Shown here: positions 45,155 to 54,931 of the stretch, piece by piece | Numbering within the stretch: position 1 is the stretch's first letter | Layout: each line of letters opens with the position of its first letter | Source: CAVQEK01 sp963711495 | GTDB lineage: Bacteria; Bacteroidota; Bacteroidia; Cytophagales; Cyclobacteriaceae | Assembly (NCBI GenBank): GCA_963711495.1 | Contig: CAVQEK010000004.1 | Location: 1,860,001 to 1,924,000, forward strand | Direction of reading: 5' to 3' | Length of the DNA stretch: 64,000 nucleotides | Position numbers and translations under genes: made by a program | Notes under the pieces: generated by a model | What the model was told of the DNA's origin: nothing | Database searches by the model: none | The model's input: only the letters and a program-made list of their open reading frames with translations

Positions 45155-47452
45155 ATGAGTTATAAAAAACTTTGGATTGGGTTTGTCATTGTTATCGTAG
45201 CTTCATTTTCTGTGCTCCTTTATTTTGGCAATGATATCTACAGGCAAGCACCCCCTGTACCCGAAGCGGTTGTTTCTACTGATGGTGAGGTTATATTTAC
45301 CGGTCAGGATATTAAGGATGGTCAAAATGTATGGCAATCGATGGGGGGTCAGGAATTGGGCACTGTTTGGGGACACGGAGCCTATGTTGCCCCGGACTGG
45401 TCAGCAGATTGGCTTCATCGTGAGGCAACATTTATATTGGATGAATGGGCGCAACAGAATTACCAAAAGTCCTTTACTGACCTTGATGCAGAATACCAGG
45501 CCATGCTTAAAGCACGGCTCCAGGCAGAAATCCGAAAAAACACCTATGATGATAAATCCGGAACGATCACACTCACTCCGGTCAGGGTGGAAGCATATCG
45601 ACACATCAGTGATCATTACAATAAATTATTTACAGATGATCCGGAATTGAATGATTTACGCGAGGCATATGCGATCCCTGTCAATACCATCAAGGATCCA
45701 AAGCGGCTCACAAAATTAGATGCCTTTTTCTTTTGGACCGCCTGGGCATGTTCGACCGACCGGCCCGGTGAAAGTTATACGTATACCAACAACTGGCCTG
45801 CAGACGAAACGGTGGGTAACCGGCCAACCAGTTCCCTGATTTTGTGGACGGGTTTCAGCGTTGTTTTGCTGATTGCAGGTATTGGTCTTTTGGCCTATTA
45901 TTACGCATCGAGCAGAGAAGAAGAACTGGACATTGAACATTTACCTGAAAAAGATCCGCTGCTGGGTTTGCAACCAACGCCCTCTATGAAAGCGACCTTT
46001 AAATATTTTTGGGTCGTTATGGCTTTAATTATTGTGCAGGTGTTACTGGGCGCTACCACAGCTCATTATGGTGTTGAAGGAACAGCATTTTATGGATTTC
46101 CCCTTGCCAAATTTTTACCCTATTCACTTACCAGGACTTATCATGTTCAACTGGGGATTTTCTGGATTGCCACCTCCTGGCTGGCAACAGGATTATTCAT
46201 TGCGCCTGCCGTTTCAGGGCATGAACCTAGATATCAGAAACTGGGTGTCAACATTTTGTTTGTGGCATTGCTCATCATTGTGGCGGGTTCAATGATCGGT
46301 CAATGGGAAGGTATCATGCAGAAACTGGATTTACCCACCAATTTCTGGTTTGGACATCAAGGTTATGAATACGTTGATTTGGGACGGTTTTGGCAGATAT
46401 TTTTATTTGCCGGTTTGTTTATCTGGTTGTTTCTTATGGTTCGTGCTATCTGGCCTGCATTTAAAACACAAAAAGAAGGTCGACATCTGCTGGGAATGTT
46501 TCTGATCTCCTCAACGGCCATCGCCTTATTTTATGGTGCCGGACTCATGTGGGGACGTCAAACAAATCTGGCGATAGCCGAATATTGGCGCTGGTGGGTG
46601 GTACACCTTTGGGTGGAAGGATTCTTTGAAGTTTTTGCTACTGTGGTCATAGCATTCCTGTTCGTTAGAATGGGTTTATTGAGGGTGAAAATTGCCACCA
46701 CCACGGTTTTGTTTTCGACAATTATTTTCCTGTTTGGCGGAATCATTGGTACCTTCCATCATTTATATTTCAGTGGAACCCCTACGGCTGTATTGGCTCT
46801 GGGAGCAACGTTCAGCGCTTTGGAAGTAGTCCCATTGGTATTAATTGGATTTGAAGCCTACCATAACCTGACCATCAGCAGAGCTACCAGTTGGATAAAA
46901 GCATATAAATGGCCTATCTATTGCTTTATTGCTGTGGCTTTTTGGAACCTCGTTGGCGCCGGGATTTTTGGTTTTTTAATTAACCCTCCAATCGCATTGT
47001 ACTACATGCAAGGCCTCAATACAACACCTGTTCACGGACATACAGCTTTATTCGGTGTGTATGGTATGTTGGGTATTGGATTGATGCTGTTTGTTCTGAA
47101 AGGCCTGGCAACCCGCAATATTTGGAAAGATGGTGTCATTCGATTTGCTTTTTGGTCCATCAATATTGGATTGGCAGCAATGGTTCTTATCAGTCTCCTG
47201 CCCGTCGGATTAATGCAAACATGGGCCAGTGTCAAATTTGGATTATGGTACGCGCGTTCAGCAGAATTCATGCAAAGCCCAACCCTCGATACACTGAGGT
47301 GGTTGCGCGTGATTGGAGATACCATTTTTAGCATTGGCATCCTTGCATTGGGATGGTTCGTGATCGGTCTGAAAACGGGACATTCGGTACAAAAAGAAAT
47401 TGATGTTAGTGAAGAATCCTATCCAAAAATAGAAAAACCTGTATCAGTATGA
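45155..47452 (+). CDS. norZ: Quinol-dependent nitric oxide reductase (qNOR)
   Basis: This 765-residue integral membrane enzyme of the haem-copper oxidase superfamily reduces 2 NO to N2O with electrons from quinol. The N-terminal part (about 30-215, with GQDIKDGQNVWQSMGGQELGTVWGHGAYVAPDWSADWLHRE) is the periplasmic domain fused in qNOR; it has no CxxCH, so no cytochrome c. Fourteen or so membrane segments follow, with the haem b3/FeB ligands in YHVQLGIFW, VVHLWVEGFFE, GTFHHLYFSGTP and HGHTALFGVYG. Length is typical for NorZ. No NorC/NorD/NorQ genes are nearby, so it most likely detoxifies NO or ends a partial denitrification chain. Confidence 0.95.
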   Translation: MSYKKLWIGFVIVIVASFSVLLYFGNDIYRQAPPVPEAVVSTDGEVIFTGQDIKDGQNVWQSMGGQELGTVWGHGAYVAPDWSADWLHREATFILDEWAQQNYQKSFTDLDAEYQAMLKARLQAEIRKNTYDDKSGTITLTPVRVEAYRHISDHYNKLFTDDPELNDLREAYAIPVNTIKDPKRLTKLDAFFFWTAWACSTDRPGESYTYTNNWPADETVGNRPTSSLILWTGFSVVLLIAGIGLLAYYYASSREEELDIEHLPEKDPLLGLQPTPSMKATFKYFWVVMALIIVQVLLGATTAHYGVEGTAFYGFPLAKFLPYSLTRTYHVQLGIFWIATSWLATGLFIAPAVSGHEPRYQKLGVNILFVALLIIVAGSMIGQWEGIMQKLDLPTNFWFGHQGYEYVDLGRFWQIFLFAGLFIWLFLMVRAIWPAFKTQKEGRHLLGMFLISSTAIALFYGAGLMWGRQTNLAIAEYWRWWVVHLWVEGFFEVFATVVIAFLFVRMGLLRVKIATTTVLFSTIIFLFGGIIGTFHHLYFSGTPTAVLALGATFSALEVVPLVLIGFEAYHNLTISRATSWIKAYKWPIYCFIAVAFWNLVGAGIFGFLINPPIALYYMQGLNTTPVHGHTALFGVYGMLGIGLMLFVLKGLATRNIWKDGVIRFAFWSINIGLAAMVLISLLPVGLMQTWASVKFGLWYARSAEFMQSPTLDTLRWLRVIGDTIFSIGILALGWFVIGLKTGHSVQKEIDVSEESYPKIEKPVSV

Positions 47453-47491
47453 AATGATTTGGCAGTCGCAACAAACCTAACCGGTGATATC

Positions 47492-47527
47492 AAAAAGGGA
47501 ATGAAAAGTCGTTTCATTCCCTTTTTT
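47492..47527 (+). terminator. Rho-independent terminator after norZ
   Basis: A 15-bp stem (AAAAAGGGAATGAAA with TTTCATTCCCTTTTT) and 5-base loop end in a T run. Confidence 0.93.
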
Positions 47528-47642
47528 ACATAAAGTATTGTGTATATCTTGTGGTCAGAGATGAGGAGAAAGACCCTAAATACCCAATATATCCAGAATA
47601 ATTGAGATAAAAGATTTATCAAATAAAACAACGATTCCCGTT

Positions 47643-48068
47643 ATGCCAGAAGAACATTTCATTTCTACAGATACTGCCAAACTTGATATCATTATGATCC
47701 AGGATTTTTTAAGCAATCGTTCTTATTGGGCCAAAGGAAGAAGTATGGAGACAGTGCGTCGTTCCATACAGAATTCCCTGTGTTTTGGCCTTTATCTTCA
47801 GGAGGGTAAACAGGTGGGTTTTGCCCGGGTAGTGACTGACTATGCCGTGTTTGCCTGGTTGATGGACGTTTTTATCCTGGAAGAATACCGGAAAAAAGGA
47901 TTGGGTAAAATGCTGATGAAATATATCATGGAATTTCCTGCATTGCAGGGTCTGAGACGGTGGGGTTTGGGAACTGAAGATGCACACGGATTATATAAAC
48001 AATTTGGGTTCACACCCCTCGAAAAGCCTCAAAATATCATGGAAAAGATCGACGAGACAGCACATTGA
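47643..48068 (+). CDS. GNAT-family N-acetyltransferase
   Basis: This 141-residue acetyltransferase fits the GNAT fold: central strand VGFARVVTDYAVFAWLMDVFILEEYRKKGLGKMLMKYIME, with the acetyl-CoA-binding motif R/Q-x-x-G-x-G/A as RKKGLG. A C-terminal LGTEDAHGLYKQFGF follows. The acceptor substrate is unknown. Single gene between norZ and the haem lipoprotein. Confidence 0.9.
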   Translation: MPEEHFISTDTAKLDIIMIQDFLSNRSYWAKGRSMETVRRSIQNSLCFGLYLQEGKQVGFARVVTDYAVFAWLMDVFILEEYRKKGLGKMLMKYIMEFPALQGLRRWGLGTEDAHGLYKQFGFTPLEKPQNIMEKIDETAH

Positions 48069-48287
48069 TCAAAACTTACAAGGTGGGTGAAATTGACTTC
48101 GAAAATTTGATATAACCGGACCAAAACAATCATTAATAATTGGAGTTTTAATTAGAATGGTGAAGAACCTCCTTCCGTCGTCAAGAAAATAGGTAAGCCA
48201 AAAACCAGCGTGTGAAAGGAAGTTACGGTTCACGAAAATTCGATAAAAACGTCATCGTTGGAAATGTTGAATAGTTAAGTACTTCCT

Positions 48288-48818
48288 ATGAAAAATCATC
48301 ATTTATCCAGTCCCTTATTTCTCAAGGCCATACTGATCTTAATCATGGCAATTACTTTTGGTTCCTGTTCCGATCACAACGCTTTAATTTCACGATTAAA
48401 CCAGCAACAAACAGAAATAGACAGCCTTCAAAGCATGGTCGAAAAACTCAAACCGGGGTTGGGGGAATACATGTCACTTATTCAACAGCATCATGCCAAA
48501 CTTTGGTTTGCAGGCATTAATGATAACTGGAAGCTGGCCAAATTTGAAATCGATGAAATCAAGGAAACCATTGACGCCGCCAAACTAGTCGACACGGACC
48601 GACCGGAATTAAAATCTGTTCCCATGATCTTTCCACCACTGGATTCTGTCTCTGAGGCGGTTGAAAACCAGAATTTAAAAGCTTTTGAAAAGTCATTTCA
48701 GGGGCTCACCAACACCTGCAATTCCTGTCACAGGATCAATCATTTTGAATTTAATGTCATCACCATTCCTCAACAACCACCAGTACCCAATCAGAATTTT
48801 AAGGTCACCTATAAATGA
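48288..48818 (+). CDS. Haem-binding lipoprotein with one CxxCH
   Basis: The 176-residue protein has a lipobox (TFGSCS, Cys27), a coiled coil (ALISRLNQQQTEIDSLQSMVEKL) and a helical body with LIQQHHAKLWFAGINDNW. A C-terminal CNSCHRI (Cys144, Cys147, His148) binds one haem c. The layout is that of a small c-type cytochrome on the periplasmic face of a membrane; the four-helix-like body plus a late CxxCH resembles cytochrome c-prime-type proteins, but I do not assert that. It is close to the nitric oxide reductase and could carry electrons there only indirectly, since that enzyme uses quinol. Confidence 0.75.
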   Translation: MKNHHLSSPLFLKAILILIMAITFGSCSDHNALISRLNQQQTEIDSLQSMVEKLKPGLGEYMSLIQQHHAKLWFAGINDNWKLAKFEIDEIKETIDAAKLVDTDRPELKSVPMIFPPLDSVSEAVENQNLKAFEKSFQGLTNTCNSCHRINHFEFNVITIPQQPPVPNQNFKVTYK

Positions 48819-48948
48819 ACTGAAGAAGGATCAAGTGTTTGCCTTCTGGTTTTGATGGGTTAAAAGTGACAATCAAAAACAGGAACACATTTGTTGAAAT
48901 CGGCCAATAACCATATTTTGGTATCATCATTCCTTAATTCAAAAATCC

Positions 48949-49935
48949 ATGAATCCCATTTATCAACAAATTATCTTTAACACTGTACGCAGACAGTACC
49001 GGAAGAAAATCAGGAAACATAAAGAATATGATGATTCTTTTAGAAAAGAATTCAATCGCCTCAGCGCAGTTATATTACACAATCTCAGGGACTATTTTCT
49101 GGTTGCCGTAAGCGTGGTTGTGGCTGGTTTCGGTTTAAAAGGGTTCCTTTTGCCAAATTCGTTTATTGACGGAGGCGTAACCGGAATTTCATTGATCACC
49201 CGGGAATTAACCGGAATCCCCCTATCCATACTTTTGGTGGTCATAAACCTGCCTTTTTTAGTGCTGGGTTTTTATCAATTAGGCAAGCAACTTGGTTTTA
49301 AGAGTATTTTGGCCATTATCGGGCTGGCATTGGCAGTACAGTTTATTCCGTACCCGATCGTTACGTCAGATAAATTGTTGATAGCGGCTTTCGGAGGATT
49401 TTTTCTAGGTGCAGGAATCGGTTTGGCTGTCAGGGGAGGGGCTGTACTGGATGGCACCGAAGTGCTGGCAATTTATCTTAGCCGGCGTACCGGACTGACC
49501 ATCGGTGATATTATTCTGGTTTTCAATATTATTATCTTCACTTTTGGCGCTTACGTACTTTCTGTCGAAGTGGCGCTTTATGCCATTCTAACCTATCTGG
49601 CGGCATCTAAAACGGTTGATTTTGTTATAGAAGGAGTTGAAGAATACACGGGTGTAACCATTATTTCGCCATATAGTGATGAGATCCGAATAGCTATTAC
49701 CGAGAAGATGGGACGCGGAGTCACCTTGTATGTTGGCAAAGGAGGTTTTGCAGGTAACAGTGAAGAGCCTAAACCAATCGATATTGTATATACTGTGATC
49801 ACCAGGTTGGAAATAGCCCGGCTTCAAACTGAAATTGACAAGATAGATCCTTCCGCATTCGTGATCACCAGCAGCATTAAAGATACCAAGGGCGGGATGA
49901 TCAAAAAGAAGGCGCTCAAACGCATAAAGACGTGA
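48949..49935 (+). CDS. YitT-family membrane protein (DUF2179 C-terminus)
   Basis: This 328-residue protein has a cytosolic N-terminal helix, about five membrane segments (residues 45-205) and a C-terminal DUF2179 domain (about 225-320, GVTIISPYSDEIRIAITEKMGRGVTLYVGKGGF). The segment LPNSFIDGGVTGISLI and the later RGGAVLDGTEVLAIYLS are family marks. Function of YitT proteins is not established. Length is about 40 residues above the common 290, from the N-terminal extension. Convergent with the lipoprotein at 49977. Confidence 0.9.
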   Translation: MNPIYQQIIFNTVRRQYRKKIRKHKEYDDSFRKEFNRLSAVILHNLRDYFLVAVSVVVAGFGLKGFLLPNSFIDGGVTGISLITRELTGIPLSILLVVINLPFLVLGFYQLGKQLGFKSILAIIGLALAVQFIPYPIVTSDKLLIAAFGGFFLGAGIGLAVRGGAVLDGTEVLAIYLSRRTGLTIGDIILVFNIIIFTFGAYVLSVEVALYAILTYLAASKTVDFVIEGVEEYTGVTIISPYSDEIRIAITEKMGRGVTLYVGKGGFAGNSEEPKPIDIVYTVITRLEIARLQTEIDKIDPSAFVITSSIKDTKGGMIKKKALKRIKT

Positions 49936-49976
49936 TTGAAAAATTATCCTCACTTGAGAATTTTTTAAATCGCGGG

Positions 49977-50411
49977 TCATTCTGTGATAATAATGTCGGT
50001 ATCACCCGACATAAGCTGGATATGACAACAATCTTTCCCAATCATCAGAACGGGATGTACCACAGTCTTCCCTTTTATTTTTCCAATAAATTGAATAGGA
50101 CTTCCCTTGTACATTACATTGTCATATTGTTGGTCAGACAGCAAAGGATAACTGCCTGATTTCCTGCGGACGGAGTCATATTCGGCGTCTTGAAAGTCAA
50201 ATTTTTGTTTGGTAAGCAGGTTTTCACTGTAGTATTCGTCAAGGGATACGGGCTTATCGTGTTGGTTTTTGACAGAAACTGAAAAAGATATAAGCACGAA
50301 AGTACAAGCCACGGGTTCAAGACATTCCTCCGGGATCGTTTCTTCATCGTGACATGTGGTAAATGTAACCAATGGTAATATCACGATAAAAAGTAAATTA
50401 CTAAGCTTCAT
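49977..50411 (-). CDS. Hypothetical lipoprotein
   Basis: The 144-residue protein has a lipobox-like end of signal (VTFTTC, Cys20), then a beta-rich body, with DKPVSLDEYYSENLLTKQKFDF and a Cys-Cys pair late (IGKDCCHIQL). I recognise no family, although its style resembles small Bacteroidota lipoproteins of unknown role. It starts on the minus strand, divergent from the broken MFS gene. Confidence 0.6.
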   Translation of the reverse strand: MKLSNLLFIVILPLVTFTTCHDEETIPEECLEPVACTFVLISFSVSVKNQHDKPVSLDEYYSENLLTKQKFDFQDAEYDSVRRKSGSYPLLSDQQYDNVMYKGSPIQFIGKIKGKTVVHPVLMIGKDCCHIQLMSGDTDIIITE

Positions 50412-50534
50412 GATTTATAATCTTTCTTATTAAGGACACCCTTGAATGCATGGAAGTTGGAATAAATATCTCGTATAATTTTGATTAATACGCTGGATAT
50501 AAAACTTTTCTTCGTTTTTTAAATTAAATTTTAT

Positions 50535-51743
50535 ATGGCACCAAAATCACTGACCTCAGCGGATAAATTACCCTTTTTTGACAAGAATCTTCGATATATT
50601 TATAGCATCACTTTAATGGCCATCATGGGAGTGGCCAGCCTTACTCCGGCGTTTCCAAAAATCAGAGACCACTTTCAGATCACAGAAAGCCAGGTTGGTT
50701 TGCTCATCACTGTGTTTACTTTGCCGGGAATTTTTCTAACCTTGTTTTTAGGCATTCTGGCCGATCGTTTTGGTCGCAAAACGATTCTTATTCCTTCCCT
50801 GATTTTATTTGGATTAGCCGGTGGACTTTGTGCTGTTTTTCATGATTTTCACATGCTCTTGATATTACGATTTTTTCAGGGAATTGGAGCGGCATCTTTA
50901 GGTTCCCTGAATGTTACGCTAATCGGTGACATTTATTCAGGGAAACAAAGGGCAATGGCTATGGGATTCAACACCAGCGTGTTAAGTGTCGGAACGGCTG
51001 CTTATCCGGCGATTGGCGGAGTACTCACGATGCTGGATTGGTATGCGCCTTTTTTGCTGGCATTTCTGGCCATTCCGGTAGGCATCTGGATTGCACTATC
51101 AATGAAATTGAACCCTCCGTAAAACAATCAGAATATCAGGGAGTATCTTAAAAATACCTGGAAAAGTGTTAAAAATACCCAGGCCATTGTATTGTTTGTT
51201 GCTAGTATTGTAACGTTTATCATTCTTTACGGGGCCTTCCTCAGTTTTTTTCCATTTCTGATGACCCAGGCCTTCAATGCCAAATCATGGTTGATTGGTG
51301 TTTTGATGTCCTTGATGTCCGTTGGAACGGCTGTGACCTCTGCCAGCATGGGGACTTTTCGAAAATATCTGAATGAAAAGCAAATGTTGCTGCTGGCATT
51401 TATATTCTATAGCATTGCTTCATTGACAATACCTTTTATTGAGAATCTATTTATTCTGGTTGCACCGGTAATTATTTTCGGTGTGGCCCAGGGAATTAAT
51501 CTTCCAAACATCTTCACCTTACTTTCCGGTCTGGCCCCAATTTCTTACCGCGCGGCTTTTATGTCATTGAATGGGATGGTGTTACGGTTGGGACAAACCA
51601 TTGGCCCTTTACTGATGGGCAGTATTTTTGCCATTTGGAAATTAAAGGGCGTATTTCTGAGTGCTGGCATTTTGGCCATATTAATGCTTGGAATATTGTG
51701 GTATGTTGTGAAACCCGATATTGCCCGTCAGGCCTCCAACTGA
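50535..51743 (+). pseudogene. MFS transporter interrupted by one in-frame stop
   Basis: Two open frames, 50535-51122 (195 aa) and 51192-51743 (183 aa), are in the same reading frame. The codons between them continue the protein (NNQNIREYLKNTWKSVKNTQAIVLFVASIV), so only a TAA at 51120-51122 breaks a 402-codon major facilitator. The first half has DRFGRKTILIPSLILFGLAGGL (motif A) and six membrane segments; the second has six more. A substituted base (for example from CAA, AAA or GAA) would restore it. No other stops or shifts are seen, so the event is recent, a sequencing error, or a read-through site. Confidence 0.85.
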
Positions 51744-52012
51744 TTCAGATAACCTTAAAGTCAGGTTATGCCACCCAGCAATGGATTAAAACGAACAATT
51801 TGTAACATAATGGTATTTTTTATTTAAACTGACGACCATATGAATGTATTATAATTGGTGCATGGAACTGAAATTTGAAATGCAAGACATGCACATTGAA
51901 TGCTAAATTGATCGCTGAATTGGTATTATTCACTATCTTCAAACCGTTAAATGAGCTGTGAACTAATCCGGCTTTTTGTGTTGCAATACGCCGACCTGAT
52001 TATTAAGACCGC

Positions 52013-53038
52013 ATGCAGGATTTTATTATTGCCATTAAATCTATCTTCAAAGCGAAGAACCGATCCGATATTTTTACCTTCATCCCTTTGGTTGTCATTT
52101 TTTTAACCTGGTTTCTGTATATGGCCAAAACAGATCAATGGTTTTTATTCATTGAGAACTGGTTTATGTCTGTGACTATGGTCTTCGGATCTTTTATTGC
52201 CGGGGCAAGTGCAGAAGGAGGAGGGGCCGTGGCTTTTCCGGTAATGACGTTAATTTATCAAATCACGCCGGCCGTAGCCCGTAATTTTAGTCTTGCCATT
52301 CAAAGTGTCGGTATGACCGCAGCAGCCTGGCTAATCATCAGAAATCGATATCCGGTAGAATACCGATACCTTGTGCCTGCGAGTGCAGGAGGGACGTTGG
52401 GTATTATTTTGGGGACTTATTATTTAGTGCCCTTGATTCCCGTACCATTCACCAAAATGCTTTTTGTGACATTTTGGTTGAGCTTTGGTATCGTTTTATA
52501 TTATATCAATCACATAGACAAACGAAAGGTCGTACAAAAATTACCTCAACTCAAAATGTTGGACCTGGCCCTGCTATTGATTGTCGGTATTTTAGGCGGA
52601 TCGCTTTCGTCGCTGCTTGGCAGCGGGTTGGATATTTTTAGTTTTTCTTATATCACCATGCGATATCATTTATCGGAAAAAGTTGCTACGCCAACCAGCG
52701 TGGTGATCATGGCCATCAATACCGTGGTGGGTTTCTTATTGCATACTACGATTATCAAAGATTTTGGTACTGAGGAATTGCATTACTGGTTGGTTTGCAT
52801 TCCTGTGGTGGTATGGGGTGCTCCACTTGGCGCGTATTTCATCAATAAAAAAACACGCGAGTTTATTTCTAAATTTCTATACCTGATCATTGCTGCTCAA
52901 TTTATTGGAGCATTGTTGATCATCAGGCCTGCAGGAACATTGCTCTTGTTCACAGTTATCGTTTTTGTGTTTGGGATTCTTTTCTTTTTTGGATTCGCCC
53001 GTCTCGCCAGGAAAAAGTTGAAACAGTTTGATGGATAG
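52013..53038 (+). CDS. TauE/SafE-family sulfite/organic anion exporter
   Basis: This 341-residue membrane protein of the TSUP family has about eight hydrophobic segments. The duplicated pattern starts at SVTMVFGSFIAGASAEGGGAVAFPVMTLIYQI and again at LLIVGILGGSLSSLLGSGLDIFSFSYITMRYHLSEKVATPTS, the GxxxGxGGG-like gates of these exporters. Substrate (sulfite, taurine derivatives or another anion) cannot be decided. The first 25 residues are cytoplasmic and uncommon in the family. Confidence 0.9.
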   Translation: MQDFIIAIKSIFKAKNRSDIFTFIPLVVIFLTWFLYMAKTDQWFLFIENWFMSVTMVFGSFIAGASAEGGGAVAFPVMTLIYQITPAVARNFSLAIQSVGMTAAAWLIIRNRYPVEYRYLVPASAGGTLGIILGTYYLVPLIPVPFTKMLFVTFWLSFGIVLYYINHIDKRKVVQKLPQLKMLDLALLLIVGILGGSLSSLLGSGLDIFSFSYITMRYHLSEKVATPTSVVIMAINTVVGFLLHTTIIKDFGTEELHYWLVCIPVVVWGAPLGAYFINKKTREFISKFLYLIIAAQFIGALLIIRPAGTLLLFTVIVFVFGILFFFGFARLARKKLKQFDG

Positions 53039-53155
53039 AATGAATTTCAAGATAAAATATAGATTTAATTGGTCTTCCTGATTAATCCGGTGGGTCACAG
53101 AATTTTTTCAACTAATCCATTGTTGATGAGAAAAGAAGCCTTCTTACTTGCCAGC

Positions 53156-53719
53156 ATGAATCGCAAAGAATATCTTCAGAAAACATTGGCTTTAGGTATT
53201 TGTCCATTCGCCTTGTCTACGTTTTTTAGTGGGCAAAAGTCAAGTGCTTCACCGTTGATGGATGAACAAACTGACCAATTAAAAATGGAAAAGGAATTTA
53301 TTCAGCATTGGTTATCAGATTTGTTGGTGACAATGGAAAAAATGCTTGATCGAGAGACGCTCGTGAAATTGATGGAAGGTTGTGGAAAAGCATGTTACCA
53401 GCGGTACCAATTCAAACAAGATATTGCCAGCCAGGGTAAGGGAAATGTGGATAAATTAATAGAGGCTTACAGGAAAAATTTTGAAATTTGGAGAGAAGGT
53501 GATCTCGTTCATATTCGATATGGGGAAGTTTCGGACCATTGTTATTGCCCCGCCGCCAACTACCGTGCACTAATGCCAAACGATATCCATTGTGAATGTA
53601 CCCGGATGACACATCAGACTATTTTTGAAACAGCACTCGGTCATCCTATAAAAGTTAAGGTGGTTGAATCCTTGCGGCGAGGTGGGAAAACCTGTCACTT
53701 CGTCGCGTATCTCAATTGA
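53156..53719 (+). CDS. Cysteine-rich exported protein of unknown function
   Basis: The protein is about 187 residues. The start MNRKEYLQKTLALGICPFALSTFF looks like a signal segment of the Tat-like style, with NRK in place of RR, so I favour ATG 53156; an in-frame ATG at 53126 and TTG at 53069 extend it by 10 and 29 residues. The body has a helical part and then clustered cysteines: GCGKACYQR, HCYCPAANY, HCECTR and KTCHF. This could bind a metal or form disulfides. A DUF6144- or ATC-hydrolase-like family is a weak suspicion. It is 30 bp past the TauE/SafE gene on the same strand. Confidence 0.6.
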   Translation: MNRKEYLQKTLALGICPFALSTFFSGQKSSASPLMDEQTDQLKMEKEFIQHWLSDLLVTMEKMLDRETLVKLMEGCGKACYQRYQFKQDIASQGKGNVDKLIEAYRKNFEIWREGDLVHIRYGEVSDHCYCPAANYRALMPNDIHCECTRMTHQTIFETALGHPIKVKVVESLRRGGKTCHFVAYLN

Positions 53720-53873
53720 CTTATATTGAAACCAGTAGATAAGACCTGTCCCATCTGAAAAAATCATCTTTTATAAAGTCACTAACAAATCTTGTTTTTC
53801 CCTGTTGTTTTGATATTGGTCCCGGAAGTTGCTTTGGTTTTTTATTAAATTTTCCATCCTTACATAAAAACAG

Positions 53874-54623
53874 ATGTTCAGCTATTTTGAAAATATTATT
53901 CGGGAAAATCCAAATCAAATCATTCGGGCATTGGCCGATGATGCCTGGATGGATACCCAAATGCACGGACGCGCTGAAAATGCTGCGCAGATTGAAGTAC
54001 TTATTGACAAAGAAATTGACTTTTATAAACGGCAAATTGAAGGCATTAAACAGTATAAAAAATTCGGAAGTAATCAATTTGAAGCAGTGGAATTTGAATT
54101 GCAACTCAACAATCACAAAGTGCTTCCGGCAACCCTGGTTTGCGAGCACAAAGGTGATCATTATCAATCCATCCGCGTTTATCATTCTACTTATCCATTT
54201 ACCGCGAGTCACGCTTACCGGCCACCGGTCTTCACAGAAATTATAGACTTAAACCGGCCAAAAGCAGTTGCCCGCTATTTTGCATCGCTGAAACAAGGTA
54301 ATGTCGATGATATTATGGCAGTATTTGCAGGAGACGAAACGTATTTCAGGGAACCAGCCGGCTGGGAATGGACCTATCGGGGTATCGATGACCTTAGGGC
54401 TCATTATGCAGAGATTTTGGCTGATGGGGGCATTGATCTGGTTTTTCACAACCTTGTATATGATGAGGAACAACAATCTGTAGCCGTGGAATTTACCTGT
54501 GTTGGTTGGGGCGAAACAAAACTAAAACCACAGGCAGGAATGGCCGTCTATGACCTTGATGCCAAATCGGGGAAAATCAAAGCATGCCGCATTTATGATG
54601 ATGTCGATCTGAGATTTCAATGA
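53874..54623 (+). CDS. SnoaL-like (NTF2 fold) protein with N-terminal extension
   Basis: The 249-residue protein has a C-terminal half (about 120-249, DLNRPKAVARYFASLKQGNVDDIMAVFAGDETYFREPAGWEWTYRGID) of the SnoaL/ketosteroid isomerase type. An N-terminal half (about 1-115) with charged helical sequence resembles a degenerate copy of the same fold. Enzymatic function is unknown. Upstream is the Cys-rich gene, about 150 bp away. Confidence 0.7.
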   Translation: MFSYFENIIRENPNQIIRALADDAWMDTQMHGRAENAAQIEVLIDKEIDFYKRQIEGIKQYKKFGSNQFEAVEFELQLNNHKVLPATLVCEHKGDHYQSIRVYHSTYPFTASHAYRPPVFTEIIDLNRPKAVARYFASLKQGNVDDIMAVFAGDETYFREPAGWEWTYRGIDDLRAHYAEILADGGIDLVFHNLVYDEEQQSVAVEFTCVGWGETKLKPQAGMAVYDLDAKSGKIKACRIYDDVDLRFQ

Positions 54624-54931
54624 TTTAATCGAACAAATTATATTGCCGGAGTTGGGGCGCGTGTATTTTTTAAATAAATTCATCTATAAAATATTTTCAC
54701 TCGACCGGTAAAGCAGATTTAAGATTATCTATTTGCCAGTGAACTTGTAATAAATCTGACAAGATTTCGTCCTTCTTTTTTTAATATCCTCTAAATTTGC
54801 TAGATTATTGGTGTCGTGTTATTCATACCGATCATATAAGTGATCCATGGATGATATAAGTTTAATGATTAAATTTTATGAACATGGCCAATGAGGGGGA
54901 AAGATATTTGATTCACGATTATGATGATTGA
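54624..54931. other. Gap before the PAS protein
   Basis: No gene. TAAATTTG at 54792-54799 matches the -7 consensus, but a -33 TTTG at 19-21 bp is absent (TTTC occurs at 23 bp), so I do not call a promoter. Confidence 0.3.

Noticed and set aside
51192..51743. A separate second half-size transporter gene
   Set aside because: It is in the same frame as the upstream half, and the codons between them also encode protein, so one broken gene explains it better.
53721..54212. Open frame of 163 codons on the minus strand across the SnoaL gene start
   Set aside because: Mostly antisense to a better supported gene, with no domain or signal peptide.
54792..54799. TAAATTTG as the -7 box of the PAS gene
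   Set aside because: No TTTG at the required 19-21 bp upstream and it lies 130 bases before the start codon.
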